Below are positions 10,530 to 22,759 of a stretch of 64,000 nt of DNA, in pieces (positions within the stretch are counted from its first letter, which is position 1; every line of letters starts with the position of its first letter). This stretch comes from Sipunculus nudus. Lineage: Eukaryota > Annelida > Sipuncula > Golfingiida > Sipunculidae. The position numbers were made by a program, and so were the translations under genes. Location: the NCBI GenBank assembly GCA_026874595.1, contig CM049317.1, forward strand, positions 52,409,618 through 52,473,617, read 5' to 3'. The notes below the pieces were generated by a model. That model searched no databases. It was not told where the DNA came from and worked only from the letters and a program-made list of their open reading frames with translations.

Positions 10530-11170
10530 TGTTACGGAACCTAATAATAACAGATAACGTAATCGTGACGAGCATAAATTTTTGTTACGGTGATAAACAA
10601 AATCTGATTCTGCAACACAAGGCAACGTGAAAGGTCTGGAGTAATGAATTAAGAAATCAGTGTTTTTTTGTTAACAAATAATTATAATTTATTCTTAGAA
10701 CAATCCTAACATTACAATACACTAAATCAATACAGTTACACAGTATTTGAGACATAACGATAATAAAAATGTACATCACTTGATTCCGGATCCTAGGCTT
10801 TGATTTCTGGATACCACAACTTTCACCGCCCAATCTGTATAAAATCTGTTAAAAGTATGTTTAAAGTCCGTAGAATATCTGTAATTATGCAATTATCGGA
10901 GTAGGTCTAAAGACTGACGAGAAAGTCACACCCTTTCGTGCCCGCTGGTATTTTTCTTCCCTCTGGCTCTAAACACAGCCCCTATTTATAGCTTCTTCAC
11001 CCGAAGAACAGGAACTTTCTAGACTACACCGTACGCGCTGTCCTTACACTGGGCGGGTAAGCCAGAGTTCAACAAGTGCGGTTTCCATAGCAACGCACAG
11101 GGCTTGTGCAACGAATCAGAACGCTGGGCAGATATCAAGCCATTCACATAATAAACAGATTCATTTGACA
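10530..11170 (-). repeat. 5' LTR of gypsy-type copy 1
   Basis: On the plus strand it runs from TGTTACGGAACCTAATAATA to CAGATTCATTTGACA; the last bases have drifted from TGTAACA. A TATA box (TATTTATA at 10983-10990, minus strand TATAAATA) sits in U3, ahead of GGGGCTGTGTTTAGAG. Much of the sequence aligns by eye with the LTRs at 28252 and 33742. Confidence 0.85.
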
Positions 11171-12193
11171 CACCATACATATAATGGATCTATATATTAA
11201 TAGAGTAACGCAATTTGTCTGATTTTCCGTTTTTCCCCTGTTACCACCGTACCGATTGCCGTGATTTTCGATATACATATGCTCCGGGTTTGTCCGAAGA
11301 CATTCCAAAATTCGTACCGGAACATTATCGCCCTAGTTACCCAGACTCGGGCACAAGGTCAACTCAAAAGACAAAATACCTACACGAAATGTCGTCTTTA
11401 AAGAGATCTTATGACGGTAACATTGTACAACCAAGACAACTATGAAAGACTATTTGACTTCAGAACTAACTGCTCGCCCAAGACCGTGCGTAGCACGGGT
11501 AATTGCTAGTTATTACTTAACGACAAAGAACAAGGTGCGTGCGACCGTTAGTTGGACAAAACAAGGCTCCAAGAACTATGCTGCGGTCTGAAAAAGCACG
11601 GTCCATGAATTAGGGATCAAAAGCGCATATTGTTTTTGTACAATAGTTGTCGGTGTCCAGGTGTGTCAGGTGGTGGTTTTTTCCAAGGGCTTTTCCCCGA
11701 CCAGCATTATTTTTAAGGAACGGATCTTGTGTAAATTAACAAAGCTGTATTAACGTCGATTTCTATTTTTACTCTTATTGCTATTATTGTTATTATTATA
11801 TGAGGTGAAAAATCAAGATATTAAATGTAACGGTAGATCAGGATCGAATTTCTCGAAAACATTTTTTAGGGGGTACGTGGCAGGTCGGCTATAAGTAATT
11901 AACAACGATAAGCCATGCAAAAGCCCCAGAGTGGGAGAGCATTCAAGCCGCCAAACAATCCGGGGCATATCAAGACAGCTTTGTACTAACAAAGAATTGC
12001 CAACACAACCTAAATTGTGTATCGTTATGAACAATACCATTTCAATCAGACAGTCTTACCTGATGATTGCAACATGATGGACGAAACTAGGTAGTAGAAA
12101 AAATGTCTGACAAAATTTTATTCCTCTATTTGTATAATTATTAAGCTCAGGTGTCATATAATAGAGCACTCTAGCGGTTGTTTATTGCAGTAA

Positions 12194-12242
<49 letters not shown>

Positions 12243-14103
12243 AGAAAAGAGTAATTATCATTTGTTTGAAAGGCATGATTCATTACTAAGTTGTCCCATG
12301 ACAATTTGAGAAATAACGTCCCCGAGACTGATCTCTTACAATGTATACATTGTTACCTGCAGATGTAAGTGCACAGTAATGAAACTTTATGACAAAATGA
12401 CCAATATTTTTTATGTTTTATAAATTACCATCATACTATCAATTTCTTTGCAGATATTTAGTGATATTTTCCTCAATATAACATGCAATGTCATTATGCA
12501 AAATTATAACATGCGGCACCTCTCTGGCTATGCTCCTAACATCAACTGTTATATGACACGTTCTTGCGTTGGAACACGACTTTGGACGCGACAAGGATCG
12601 AGCTAGTCGGGGACGGCTTTGGCATTGGGTGAGTTCCCCCGCTTATTGTACGTGGTTTCTGATGGCACTGCATTAGACCCTTTATAGAATAATGACAAAC
12701 CCCTCAGAATGTATTGGAAAACATTAAATAACCTCCCTTGAGACAAACTTGGCATCAACCCAGAAACCTTAAGACAACACATGGGCATTTACGAGGAGAG
12801 CCGCAAAGGAGTAGCCAGCCTTCGGCCAGAGGGCTTTTCTACTCAAAACTGACCTCTTCCTGTTAAACGCTGTTGGATAGCCAGGACAACTTAATTCAAC
12901 GGTCAAACTTTACAATAAACATTGGTTACATTTCAAGTTACACTCAGCATACTTAAGAAAATTTGTCACAGAAATCCATTTGCATGCCAAGGGCTTCAAC
13001 CGAAACCTGAGCCTCTTTTACTTTAATATTTTGATACATGACTAATTATGATTTTTATTGTCCATGTGACGATCCTGAAAATCAATGTTAATCGTCGTCA
13101 ACAGGTGTAACTGGTGTCAGATGTTAAGATAATGCGAGGGGGAGATTAGACATTAAACAAAGCAATTTTACAGGCAGACAATTTAAATGCAAAATTAATT
13201 ATACCCGAATCTCCATATATCACGATGACGTTCTTCTTGTGTTTAACGGCAGGCGACTAGCTGGTTTATATAGTCGTCCAGATGAGGTCAATTTACATTG
13301 TGACTGATTGGAAAAATGTGCTGTGTACAGACAGAGATATAGTATGTCTAGTTGTGCTAGTGAGCATTTGTTGTTTATCATGTTTCTTTCAAATTGGTCT
13401 ATTTTTGATACTGTGACCACAGGTTTAAAGTCCGATCAGGGACTTTTTTAATCTTTAGTAATATTTTAATTGAAATCATAAATAAGAAGAGAGAGAAAGG
13501 TAAAGTTTGAATGTCGTCGTCCATCCTGTTACAGGGCGCTGTCCAACGATAAACTGCGGTACTTTTCGTTAAATAACAGTTCGTTTTCCACCCCCACATT
13601 ACAAAAAAATCATGGTCCGTGTTTGTTTAAAGGGGAAAATCGAGAAGAATACAGACAAAAGTGCCCCCCCCCCTTCTTCAAATAGGAACCCAACTATAAT
13701 CCCCTCAGGGTCGGCTCCCTTCGTAAAACAGAGTTAAAAGATATTCCTTCCCAGAATATCATAATACTCCTTCAGTATAATATAATTTCCCCCGCCTGAA
13801 TAGCATAAATCTCCCACCAAGAATAACAAAACCCCCACAAAAAAAAATTATATAATAATTTTCTTTGCTCCCTTTACATTAAAAGGACTACTTATATATA
13901 TATATATAGTTTTGTTAAAAAAAGTAATGTTTGCTTATATATGAACACTACTTTTTCATGATTTGAATCTTATTTAAATCACCTACATTAATAATCATTC
14001 AACAACCGACTATAAGCTAGCATATTTGATATTTCACGGCAGCAATTGATGCATAACAAACCATATTTATTCCAATTTGATATGTATAACTGACAGTTTA
14101 TTC
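11171..14103. other. Non-coding, no element identified
   Basis: It holds a (TA)n tract, a C-run near 13664 and, at 13640-13850, a stretch rich in CCCCC and TCCC. A 76-residue plus-strand frame at 11215-11445 is unsupported. Confidence 0.45.
12199..12240. repeat. (TA)n microsatellite
   Basis: Uninterrupted AT run in an otherwise unannotated stretch. Confidence 0.95.
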
Positions 14104-14230
14104 AGGTGGGTCCGGAACATGGTCCGGACTTGGGTACGTCGTGAAAGAATATTCACAAAATGTACAGTCACTTATACACTTGAACCGGGTTTATGGGTGG
14201 AATAGATAAATTATAGCATTTTTAGCACGG
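14104..14230 (+). repeat. Interspersed repeat, same family (partial)
   Basis: GGTCCGGAACATGGTCCGGA, AGAATATTCACAAAATGTAC and AGTCACTTATACACTTGAAC align with the second half of the 22428 copy. Confidence 0.4.
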
Positions 14231-14249
14231 GTTTGGGAGCATCTCACCA

Positions 14250-16117
14250 TAGGAACCCAACATGGCGGTGGCTTGCATTCCTTAAAATGCAGAAGGCTAG
14301 TTGAATATGTAAACATCAACTGTTATCAACTTTGCAACTTTTCGTTTTATCACTCACTCCAATAAATTCAGAGCAATGTACAGATCACTATAAAAAATAA
14401 GATTTTCGCTCCCGCATACATGATCTGAAGCTAAGCCTGTTTTTTCGTCATTCAGTGTATATCCTGTTTAAAATTCCCTTAAAGTGTGTGGATTTTTATT
14501 TTGGCCATTGTAAAAGATAATGCCCAGATATACAGAGCATCCCCAGGATACATCTGAGGATAACCTCGAAACCGCTCATGGGGGCTGCCATTTTGCCCTT
14601 ACTCTAAAACCCAGATGTCACAGGTCGCATGTCAACAGTTTCGGTATACATCTGTTACTAACAATAAGTACAGGAATCTTTTTCTTGTTGTTCTGCTACC
14701 GCCAGATCTAAAACGCAACTATTTCTCCTATGGAATCTTAGATCATATCTTAATGGATATTTGTATGGGACTGAGAACCTTTGGTATTAATATTGCTAAT
14801 TTCTTGCCCCAAACCTTGCATAAAAACAAATACACAAAAATAGAATGGGAAACTTCCATTTATTCATTTATGATTTAAAATGGGTTAAACATTGTATTGT
14901 TCATGTGAACCATTAAAAATGTCGCACACTTTTATTTCTTGCTGGAATTAGTTGCTTTTTAAAACATGATATTATGTCTCCATTTGTAAATAAAAAAAAT
15001 TATAAGAAATTTTTTTAACTTGTTTTCGGGGTTGACCTGATTTGCCGTCAAATTAAGGGAAGGATTTTGCCCTTGTCATGTTGATGTGAACACAATTTCA
15101 GAGACAGAAGGAATACTAACTCCAATTCTAGATATACTCCCATGTTGCACTGTAAACTGTTGATGATACACTCTGTGAGAGATTGAAAGGCAGTCCTACA
15201 GACAAAGTTAATATGACTATGTTTGTGGTCAGAGAAGTCTTCTTCTGCTGTGATTATATGTCCTAATGTGCATGCGGAGAATTGCCTCAGGTCTCTTCAT
15301 GCCATTTTTGACAAAGTTTCTCCACACTAAGCTGTCAGCTGCAGCGTCCTCCAGATCTTACGTTCCTTTTTGTAGGTATCCTTGTAGCGAAAGTTTGAGC
15401 GACGACTTGGCCTAATGCCGATTTCAAGTACGACCATCTCCCATCCGTCTTACGTTGTCTAGATAGTTTTGCCGTTTTCAGGTAGCACATTGGAGATGGC
15501 TGTTGATTTGGACTGAAGGGGAACGTCTGTATTGTTTATCTTGTCTTCCCATTGTATTCCAATATTCTGCGGAGAAATCGCATATGGAAAACAATTAGCC
15601 TTGTCATTTGGTGTGTGCAAGTGGCTTAGGTTTCTCTGACGCAACGGCGGGTGCTGAGAACACAAGCTTATTACACCGTAATCTTTGTCCTCGGTGTCAC
15701 TTTCCAGTTTCCACATTGTCACTATCCCAACACGTTTAGCCAGCTTGGGCATCACGATGGATCCAGATTCATGCGGTGAGTTTTGTGCCGAGTGACACAG
15801 TAGAATATATAAGGATCCAGTTACTTAAAAAAAATCCACCACAGGTTACATTTTGATGGTACCTGATGCGGGTGCTGTTGGTCTTGAGTCATGACCTATG
15901 TCATGATGTTATATTGAGATATGCTGACAGACAAGTCAAACTGTCTGCAAGCATAGGCAAACCGGGCAATGAGTCGTTATAGGTATTGTTCAGTAAGGAT
16001 GAACACCCTGTGTTAAGGACATGAAGCCAAGATAAGGAGGTTCGAAAATCTTTTAGGACTCGTTGGTCTCTGCGTCTATGCATGTCTGTATGGAATGAAA
16101 GTCCAGCTGTTACGAGA
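14250..16117. other. Non-coding, no element identified
   Basis: The segment 15240-15780 is less AT-rich and has minus-strand open stretches with a worn-out coding look, perhaps an old retroelement. No motif was recognised. Confidence 0.35.
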
Positions 16118-16375
16118 AGAATTGTGCAAAATGTGAAAGAAGCATGAAATTTGGCATAATAGTTGGCCAGACCATGCTCAATATTTTCAAATATAGGGCT
16201 AAGCGGAATTCACCTCATGTTGGTCAAAATCCAAGATGGCGGCCAAGATGGCCGCCGGATTATAAAATATCAATACATTCGGTTATATTTGTCCTAGAAT
16301 GTTTTCCAAGTGCACTATTCCTATGTTTTCGGGGTCGATAAATTCATTTATAATGGTTTAAAGTCTGTAAAATGA
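16118..16375 (-). repeat. AAGATGGCGGCC repeat, left inverted arm
   Basis: It contains CCAAGATGGCGGCCAAGATG and, at its outer edge, GAATTGTGCAAAATGTGAAA. Read in reverse it matches both units at 19310-19785. Confidence 0.6.
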
Positions 16376-16837
16376 CTATGTGAATGAATCCTGGTTTTGT
16401 TCATATTGATATTGTCCTAAATTTGCTTTCGATTACTAGCACATGTACAGCAAACATTATTTGTTTGTTTTGCACAGTTGTCGCATACATTGTGATTGTA
16501 TTCAAATGAAAGTGTCCTTTGATGGCTAAGGTTTGTCTGCTTTTTCATGCATTTGGATGTTTGAATTGTAGTTTTTTTTTTGCAATATTCTTCCTTTGAA
16601 TTTTCCTTTTTTGCATGCTTACAAATGTAATTGCTTTGAAGAGGTGATGGTTGCAAAAAACTTATCTGTCGAAATCTGCAATAAAATTGGTATTGAACTT
16701 AATATGTCCGTAAACACTCACATTAGAATGTTTTAAACCTATATACATGTAATTAGATTTTACGATCAGGTTTCATGTAAACCTGTTAGTGCAATCGGGA
16801 AATATTAAATGTATAAATCCAACTGTGCTGACATTTA

Positions 16838-16890
16838 TATATATATATACATGTATATATATATATAAACATATATATATATATATATAT

Positions 16891-16937
<47 letters not shown>
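16838..16937. repeat. (TA)n-rich compound tract
   Basis: AT runs are broken by ACATGTATAT and AAACATAT, just before a family A SINE. Confidence 0.9.
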
Positions 16938-16939
<2 letters not shown>

Positions 16940-16974
16940 TTTTAGGTATTTGAGCCCTATGTCTGTTTCTATGT

Positions 16975-17221
16975 AATGTTATGGACAATCTCGTGGTAAA
17001 ACGTTCGGCTATCTCCCCTGGCGTTCCGTTTTTAATCAACATCGTACCTATTAGTGGGTTGTAATGGCCCGTCGAAAGTTGGTGAATTCCTCCTTGTCCT
17101 TCGATTTCCTCCACCCCTGTATATATACTACCAAACGCCACCATCCGAGCCATGGAGAGTGGCTTGTAAGAGTAATTATAACTAACTGTCCATATAAACT
17201 TTATATCATGATAAAATAAAT
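16975..17221 (+). mobile_element. tRNA-derived SINE, family A copy 2
   Basis: It shares TAAAACGTTCGGC, GGGTTGTAATGGCCCGT, CAAACGCCACCATCCGA and CCATATAAACTTTAT with the other members. The B box is decayed. It lies next to a long (TA)n tract. Confidence 0.65.
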
Positions 17222-18944
17222 TAGACCATCCATATCATATAGAGTTTATCTTGCTTCTAACTTTTTATCAGACTGATTGCGTGCGTGGCAGGATATAGAC
17301 CTATGTAAGAAGCTCACACCTGTCAGCTGTATGGATTCTGCCTTGTGTACCTACTGAAATTGTACGTGCTGAAAGCCTCTTTCTCATCAGCACACCCAAC
17401 GGTTAAATTTGATATTTTTTTTTAATTCTGCACTTTTAAATGAAAGTCTCATTTGCTGGGGTAGGTTTTATTATATTAATATTTCATATCTGATTTCCTC
17501 TGTTTGATATCCTATTATCTGCATGCTAACGAATGTATTAACTGCTTTGCAGAGGTGAGAGATGAAAAAAACTTAGATATCCTGTCTCGTATCAAAGTGG
17601 GAGCTTGATATATCCGTGAAGAATAATTAGGAATTTTAAAAATCTATAAACATGACATTAAATTTTACCATCAACTTAACATTCAAATTTTTATTAGTGC
17701 AATTAAGAAATATTAAAAAGTTCAGCTAAAATTAAATTTACATGTACTAGTTACCTGTATTGAACATCATGTCTGTTTCAAAGGAAAGACTTTTATTTAT
17801 AATTTATTTAGACTACATGCGTGCATGACAAGATACGCGCTTATGTATAACGTCACACCTGTTTGCTGTATAGATTCTAAGCTTCTTTTGCCATGAAGTG
17901 ATGGCTTTCAGACTGTATGTTGGCTTGAAATCAGAATCAACACACATTTAGAGGTGCGCGACATGTTGCTTTATGCTGCCTTTGTAATATGGTGATAAAT
18001 GCATGAAATAAACAATACTCATGTAGATACCTTTTGCAGATTACTATTTTTTATATGGTGATGATGCAGACTTTAGACTGTATGTTCGATTGAAAGAATC
18101 AACACGTGTCAGTAAAATATCACTGTCCTTTGTTGTGATGTTTTTTTGGTGATATAGCACTAGTTCCTTGCCAACGAGTTGCCATTAAAATTCTCTTTGC
18201 ATAATGTATTTATGTCACCAAAATACTTTCACTTGCTGACATTATGCACATTTGTAGATTCATGTAGTACCTGCATGTATTGTTAGAAATATTCACTACA
18301 TGTATAAGTCGGTGCTGCTACTGCTAGGTTTAAGCTAGCTGATCTTTCATGGATGGATGCTTAAAAAATGGAAAAACAAGGCGGAAGATATAGAGAGTCG
18401 AATTCACAAAACAAGGTTAAAAAAATATAATGCACCCTTAGGTTCCAGACATGCATTTTATCTTCAAATTGATTACCTCAAAATTCAGTGCAAAGTTTAC
18501 TTTGAGTTTTATCGACTTGTTTGGTGATTTTTTGTGCTTTCAGCTTCTGAGATCTGGCACCCCAGTACAGTTACACTTTCCCTTTGTCAGTTTTATGTCC
18601 AATAGCAGAATGCTTGGAAAACTTGTATTTCATACCATTTGCTTCATTAAGTGAACCAACATTTTTGAGAATACACTACTTCTGAATATTATTACTGAAC
18701 AGAACAGTTTATTACAACATTCTTTGTAATATTGCCAGCAGTTTTTTATTACCTGTGCCTGAATATTTTCTTTTAGATTTGGCAGGCCAACGGCGTTTTT
18801 CCTCTGGTAAATCACCCACAACTCCAACTTACTGTCGATTGTTATTATCTTATGTGCAAGGTTCAGTTTCGATCTACAATTTTGCATCTTGTGCACTTGA
18901 AGATAAAATATGTACTGAGTCTTCAACATGGATTGTACAGCTAG

Positions 18945-19145
18945 TTATAATAAAAACTACAAGGCACTTTCCATGGGTCGGATGGCAAAGTAGTGGACGG
19001 AATCAGAGGACAAGAAGAAAACAACAGACTCTGTACGGACCACTACAACCCGCTCTCATAGCAACATCAGGGATACAAACTTGGTCGCAAGTGAAGAGAG
19101 CCGAGCGTTTTACCAATCGACTGTCCCTTTCATTACATTGAAAGA
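18945..19145 (-). mobile_element. tRNA-derived SINE, family A copy 3
   Basis: On the minus strand it reads GGTAAAACGCTCGGCTCTCT, then GCGGGTTGTAGTGGTCCGT and CATGGAAAGTGCCTTGTAG, matching copy 2. The B-box region is decayed. Confidence 0.65.
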
Positions 19146-19309
19146 GACAGTGTTTAAATACTCAAAATTAACAAATATATTAAAATTCAGCAAGGTAATA
19201 CGTTTTACCGTTAGATGTGCTGTTAAAAGGGCAATTTTAGTACAATTTCAATACCAACAAAATCAGACTTCATTCACACACTCATGATACAGACCTCAAC
19301 CCCTTATAC

Positions 19310-19785
19310 ATGAATTTCTCGACCCCAATAACATAAAAACAGTGCACTAGGTCAAATATAACCGGCTGTATTGGTATTTTATATTTCGGTGGCCATCTTG
19401 GCCGCCATCTTGGATTTTCATTTTTTTGCACAATTATTCTCAATATGCAGCTTTACCGCTAAACTGATGGGAATATCACCAAATTCTTGATAAAACCCCA
19501 GCTAAAGAGTATCTGAAGAGGTTTGAAACCTCAAAAATTGAATTTCTCAGCCCCAAAAAACATAACATTAGAGTATTTGCAATGTTTTCTGGGGACATTA
19601 TAACTCAAGTTACTGACAGTTTCTAATCTGGCGGCCATCTTGGTCGCCATCTTGGATTTTGGCAAAGATAATTTTTTTTCAGCTTGGCCCTATATCTGAA
19701 ATTCATCAATAAGCTCCAAAGAATACTTTTGCCAATTTTCATGCTTCTTTCATTTTTTGCACAATTCCTCCAAATATGGGAGCTT
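19310..19785 (+). repeat. AAGATGGCGGCC repeat, two right units
   Basis: Two diverged direct units (from about 19310 and 19540) each hold GAATTTCTCRRCCCC, GGCCATCTTGG and CGCCATCTTGGATTTT. The outer end CATGCTTCTTTCATTTTTTG mirrors the left arm at 16118. Confidence 0.6.
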
Positions 19786-21017
19786 AACCGCTGGACTATG
19801 ACTCATTGGTGATGAGTAGGGTTCGTAGGGTCCGGATAGATCTGATGCTGAGTAGGGTACGGATTTATCCCGTTTCCAAGCACGTGAAGCTAATTGAGAA
19901 CAACCCATGCGGACACCTGGCAAACTATTTCTCATACCTTGTGTGCACCCATGAAACGTTTGCCTGTCTTTTTCGTTAAATAAAGTGCTGGTGATGCAAA
20001 AGTATCTGGCACGTCTGCGCTTGGGGAGTCCTTGGTCTTTCAAATTCACCTAGACGTCCGGTGCTTTTTGCTCCGATGCTAAGAGCCGACCCTGGCGTTG
20101 AATTCATCCATCCGGAAGATGTTCTCAGTTTGAGGAGGCCGGGCAACTGGTTCATTAAGCTGGTTGTATATCTGGTCTTTGGCATCATGGCTGGAAGTAA
20201 GTGTTCGTTCATATGATGTGATGAATTGGTTATTGGATCATTAGATGGAGGTTCAGCACCCATTCTGTGGCCTTTGTTGGTTGCTCGGTCATTGGAAAAC
20301 AAAGACATGCCGTAGATCATCAGTAAGGCCATCCGTACATTCGAGTTTCCTGTGTGAGATGCTGGAGACTTTTTCCTGTTGCCAGTGTTGTTTGGTACAC
20401 TAATGTACAATCTGCATGTCTAGCATAAGCGCAATAAAGGCATTAAATTCAAACAGGCTGGCAATTTGTTGCAGATCAAGACATTGCTGGCTGGGAGGGG
20501 GGGGGGGGGGTGTCCAATTTAAGGCAGGCAATAGTTGATTAGTGGAGTGTGACGATTCTTGCCATCGGATAAAACACATGGCCTCCTCGTCGTCAATCTA
20601 GATCAGACTTACACCCCGTTACTGCTGTCTCCCATGCTGTTTCTTTGCTGTGGGTGTCCTCTTCATGGCACCAATAGCTTGGGCAGACGGGTGGTATGGA
20701 GACTTTGGGTTGCCCATGTATCAAATTCCTCTCGCTAGTGGACGTCAGAGGAAAGCCGACTGATAAAGTCTGCAACCAGATTGGCTGCCTGAGGTACCGG
20801 AGAGACATCTGCTGTATATATCTTTCCGCTGACGGAGTTCCAGTCCGTATTCTCTGTAAAGCCTGCGTCACATATCAAAAACGGAGTCCGTCCGACATCT
20901 CTACGTGCTGAAAAGGGCATTTTCGGCAGGAATACGGCCGGTGTTTGCTCGATCACTGCGGACTCCACCGCGATGTTTAGGGGTCGGCCGACGATCGCAG
21001 GGCACCGAAACTCGTTC
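19786..21017. other. GC-richer block, unidentified
   Basis: Minus-strand frames at 19976-20410, 20593-20871 and 20735-21037 overlap but show no known domain. A G-run lies at 20493-20510. Its composition differs from the flanks, so an old mobile element is possible. Confidence 0.35.
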
Positions 21018-21020
21018 TTA

Positions 21021-21866
21021 ACACCCCCGTCACACAAGAAGGCGATCTAGCTGCGATCACCGAATTGGGAAAAGTCGCCGTAGAGCGAAGCCAGAGTGGC
21101 CTTAAGTTTTCAGGAGCTTCGTAGGAGCGAGATAGTGTTGCCTTGGGTCGTCATATGGTCACCATGAACGCCATGAGTGGCGACCAGTTTTGAACATGGA
21201 CAAAATTTCCGCCGCGGGGTCGCCGTGGATTAAAAGCGCAGTCAGATCGGAATTCAATCGCAATCAGTGTCCCAGCAGCGCATAACCAGCTTCCTGACAG
21301 CGCAGGTCGACCGCCAGTAAACATGGTGGCATCGGTCTATCCGTTTCGCTCCTGCTGCCTCCTTTTGGCCACTGCCAGCTGTTCGTGGAGCAGCATGATC
21401 TGTTGACCTTGCAGACAGGCCAGTTGTAGCATGTAGTTTTTGTCCATGCTGACATGTGTGGCTTCAATAAACTTTCTTACACCGGTCATGTTATGTGTAC
21501 TATCCAACAATGGGAACCATGGCAACCCACGCGCGCAGTTGCTTCGTCTTGATCGCAGACGGATCGGGGACCGGTTGCTGCGGGATGATCATGATCGCAG
21601 CCCTGTCGTGGACTGAGCTCTTCAGTGGGTAGTAGGGACCACGTGCGGACGTAAGGGGAACGCAGTTTGGTCATAAACGACGGTGTAGCAGCGCTATACA
21701 ACGTGGCAGGAACGTCATAAAACGGCCGAAAATTACAATTGTACACGTCATGCAAGCCTCTTGACAGCGGCATACCCGTCACACATTGACGGTTTTTCCC
21801 ATGTTCATGGCGACCTGCTAGGTCGCCATGGTCGCCGTTAGGTCTGCTTCTCGTGTGACGGGGGCT
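21021..21866. mobile_element. Harbinger-like non-autonomous DNA element
   Basis: Inverted ends CCCCCGTCACACAAGAAG and (reverse complement) CCCCCGTCACACGAGAAG lie between TTA duplications at 21018-21020 and 21867-21869, fitting the 3-bp TWA target of PIF/Harbinger. A minus-strand frame with LQLACLQGQQIMLLHEQLAV could be a remnant of a Harbinger-type protein; that is a weak inference. A GGCGACC..GGTCGCC palindrome lies near the right end (21810-21832). Confidence 0.55.
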
Positions 21867-21869
21867 TTA

Positions 21870-22427
21870 CTCAGCGATTTTCAGATGGCGATTTTTGAGG
21901 TCTCAGAGCTCGTAAACAGGTCGCCCGTAGATCGCTCGGAAGCGGCCAACATGCGATGGATGTACGGGCAGCAATCCGGCGTTTTAGACGCATTTTTGCT
22001 TTACAGTTCGGACAGAGTTAGACAAAGCTGAGCGGCCTTTAAAAGTTTGTCACATCCTTTTTCTTAAGTCTGACAGAGTGAAGAGCACTGAACAGTTTCT
22101 AGATGCCTCCAAAGAAGAATAAGTGAACAAAGGAACCATTTCATAAGACGAAGGTGGCACGAGAGCCTGAGTCCACTTCATCGGAGCATGAACTGGAAGC
22201 TGAGTTGACAGGAGGAGCCCGGCAGGGGACCGAAGTAGTTGCCCGACGACAGCCTGATCCAGCGACTTCAGGCGACTACAGGCGACCATACAGGCGACCT
22301 TGAGGCGACAGCCTGGTCGCGTGTAGTCGCCTGTAGAGTCGCCTAAGTGGGACAGTCCCATTACGCACTCATCTTCCTTTTCGCAAGGTTCAAGCTAACC
22401 ACCTTTGACGTATTAATAGGCCAATCG
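21870..22427. other. Block with GGCGAC/GTCGCC repeats
   Basis: GGCGAC and its inverse GTCGCC cluster at 22255-22345 and could fold. The motif recurs near the right end of the adjacent Harbinger-like element, so the two may be related. Confidence 0.35.
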
Positions 22428-22735
22428 ATACACCTTCGCCAGGAGGGTATGTGTTCACCCCCGTTTGTATTATAAGTGTATGTTTGTGGGATCCCATGAA
22501 ATTTCAATTAGAACGGACTAATAAAGAATCAATTAGATTTTGGTGGTAATCCGCTTCATGATCCTGGTCCAGAAAGGACTTCCCGGAATATTCACAATTG
22601 TACAGTCATCTATGCATGAATTAACCTGGCTAATGGGCCGAAAAAATAAATGCAAACAGGGTTGGGGAACTTCTGCACGAATTAACCTTGGAATATGGAA
22701 TGCAAACACATTTGGGAGATCATCCCACAATAAGT
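22428..22735 (+). repeat. Interspersed repeat, CGCCAGGAGGGTATG family
   Basis: It holds CGCCAGGAGGGTATGTGTTC and, about 120 bp on, GGACTTCCCGGAATATTCAC then ATGGGCCGAAAAAATAAATG. Other copies lie at 62320, 14104 and, inverted, 23990. Confidence 0.5.
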
Positions 22736-22759
22736 AATCTGCACTGAAAGCCGAAGCGA

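Larger units (their letters stand above)
4985..11170 (-). mobile_element. Ty3/gypsy-type retrotransposon with integrase before RT, copy 1 (decayed)
   Basis: The 5' LTR is at 10530-11170, followed inward by a primer-binding site, a deleted gag, a protease region, integrase, RT, RNase H, a purine tract and a partial 3' LTR. Integrase comes before RT, as in Gmr1-like elements. Frames are broken throughout. Relative to copy 2 it has lost about 480 bp of gag (junction near 10310), gained about 760 bp with a SINE (8112-8870), and has a broken CCHC knuckle. It retains about 90 bp of RT lacking in copy 2. Confidence 0.9.
16490..17950 (+). repeat. Tandem duplication inside the 16-20 kb interval
   Basis: The segment 16490-16830 with 17225-17345 matches 17430-17950 in order. 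Shared blocks include GCATGCTNACNAATGTA, GAGGTGANNGNTG, TTAGTGCAATNNGNAAATATT and CACACCTG..GCTGTATNGATTCT. A (TA)n tract and a SINE sit in the first copy only. A weak third piece lies near 18060. Confidence 0.55.

Noticed and set aside
11215..11445. A 76-residue frame next to the copy 1 LTR as a small gene
   Set aside because: It has no clear start context or recognised family, and its reading-frame length is not unusual.
20593..21037. Overlapping minus-strand frames as a gene
   Set aside because: The frames lack known motifs and consistent splice sites; the block's GC content alone explains the lack of stops.
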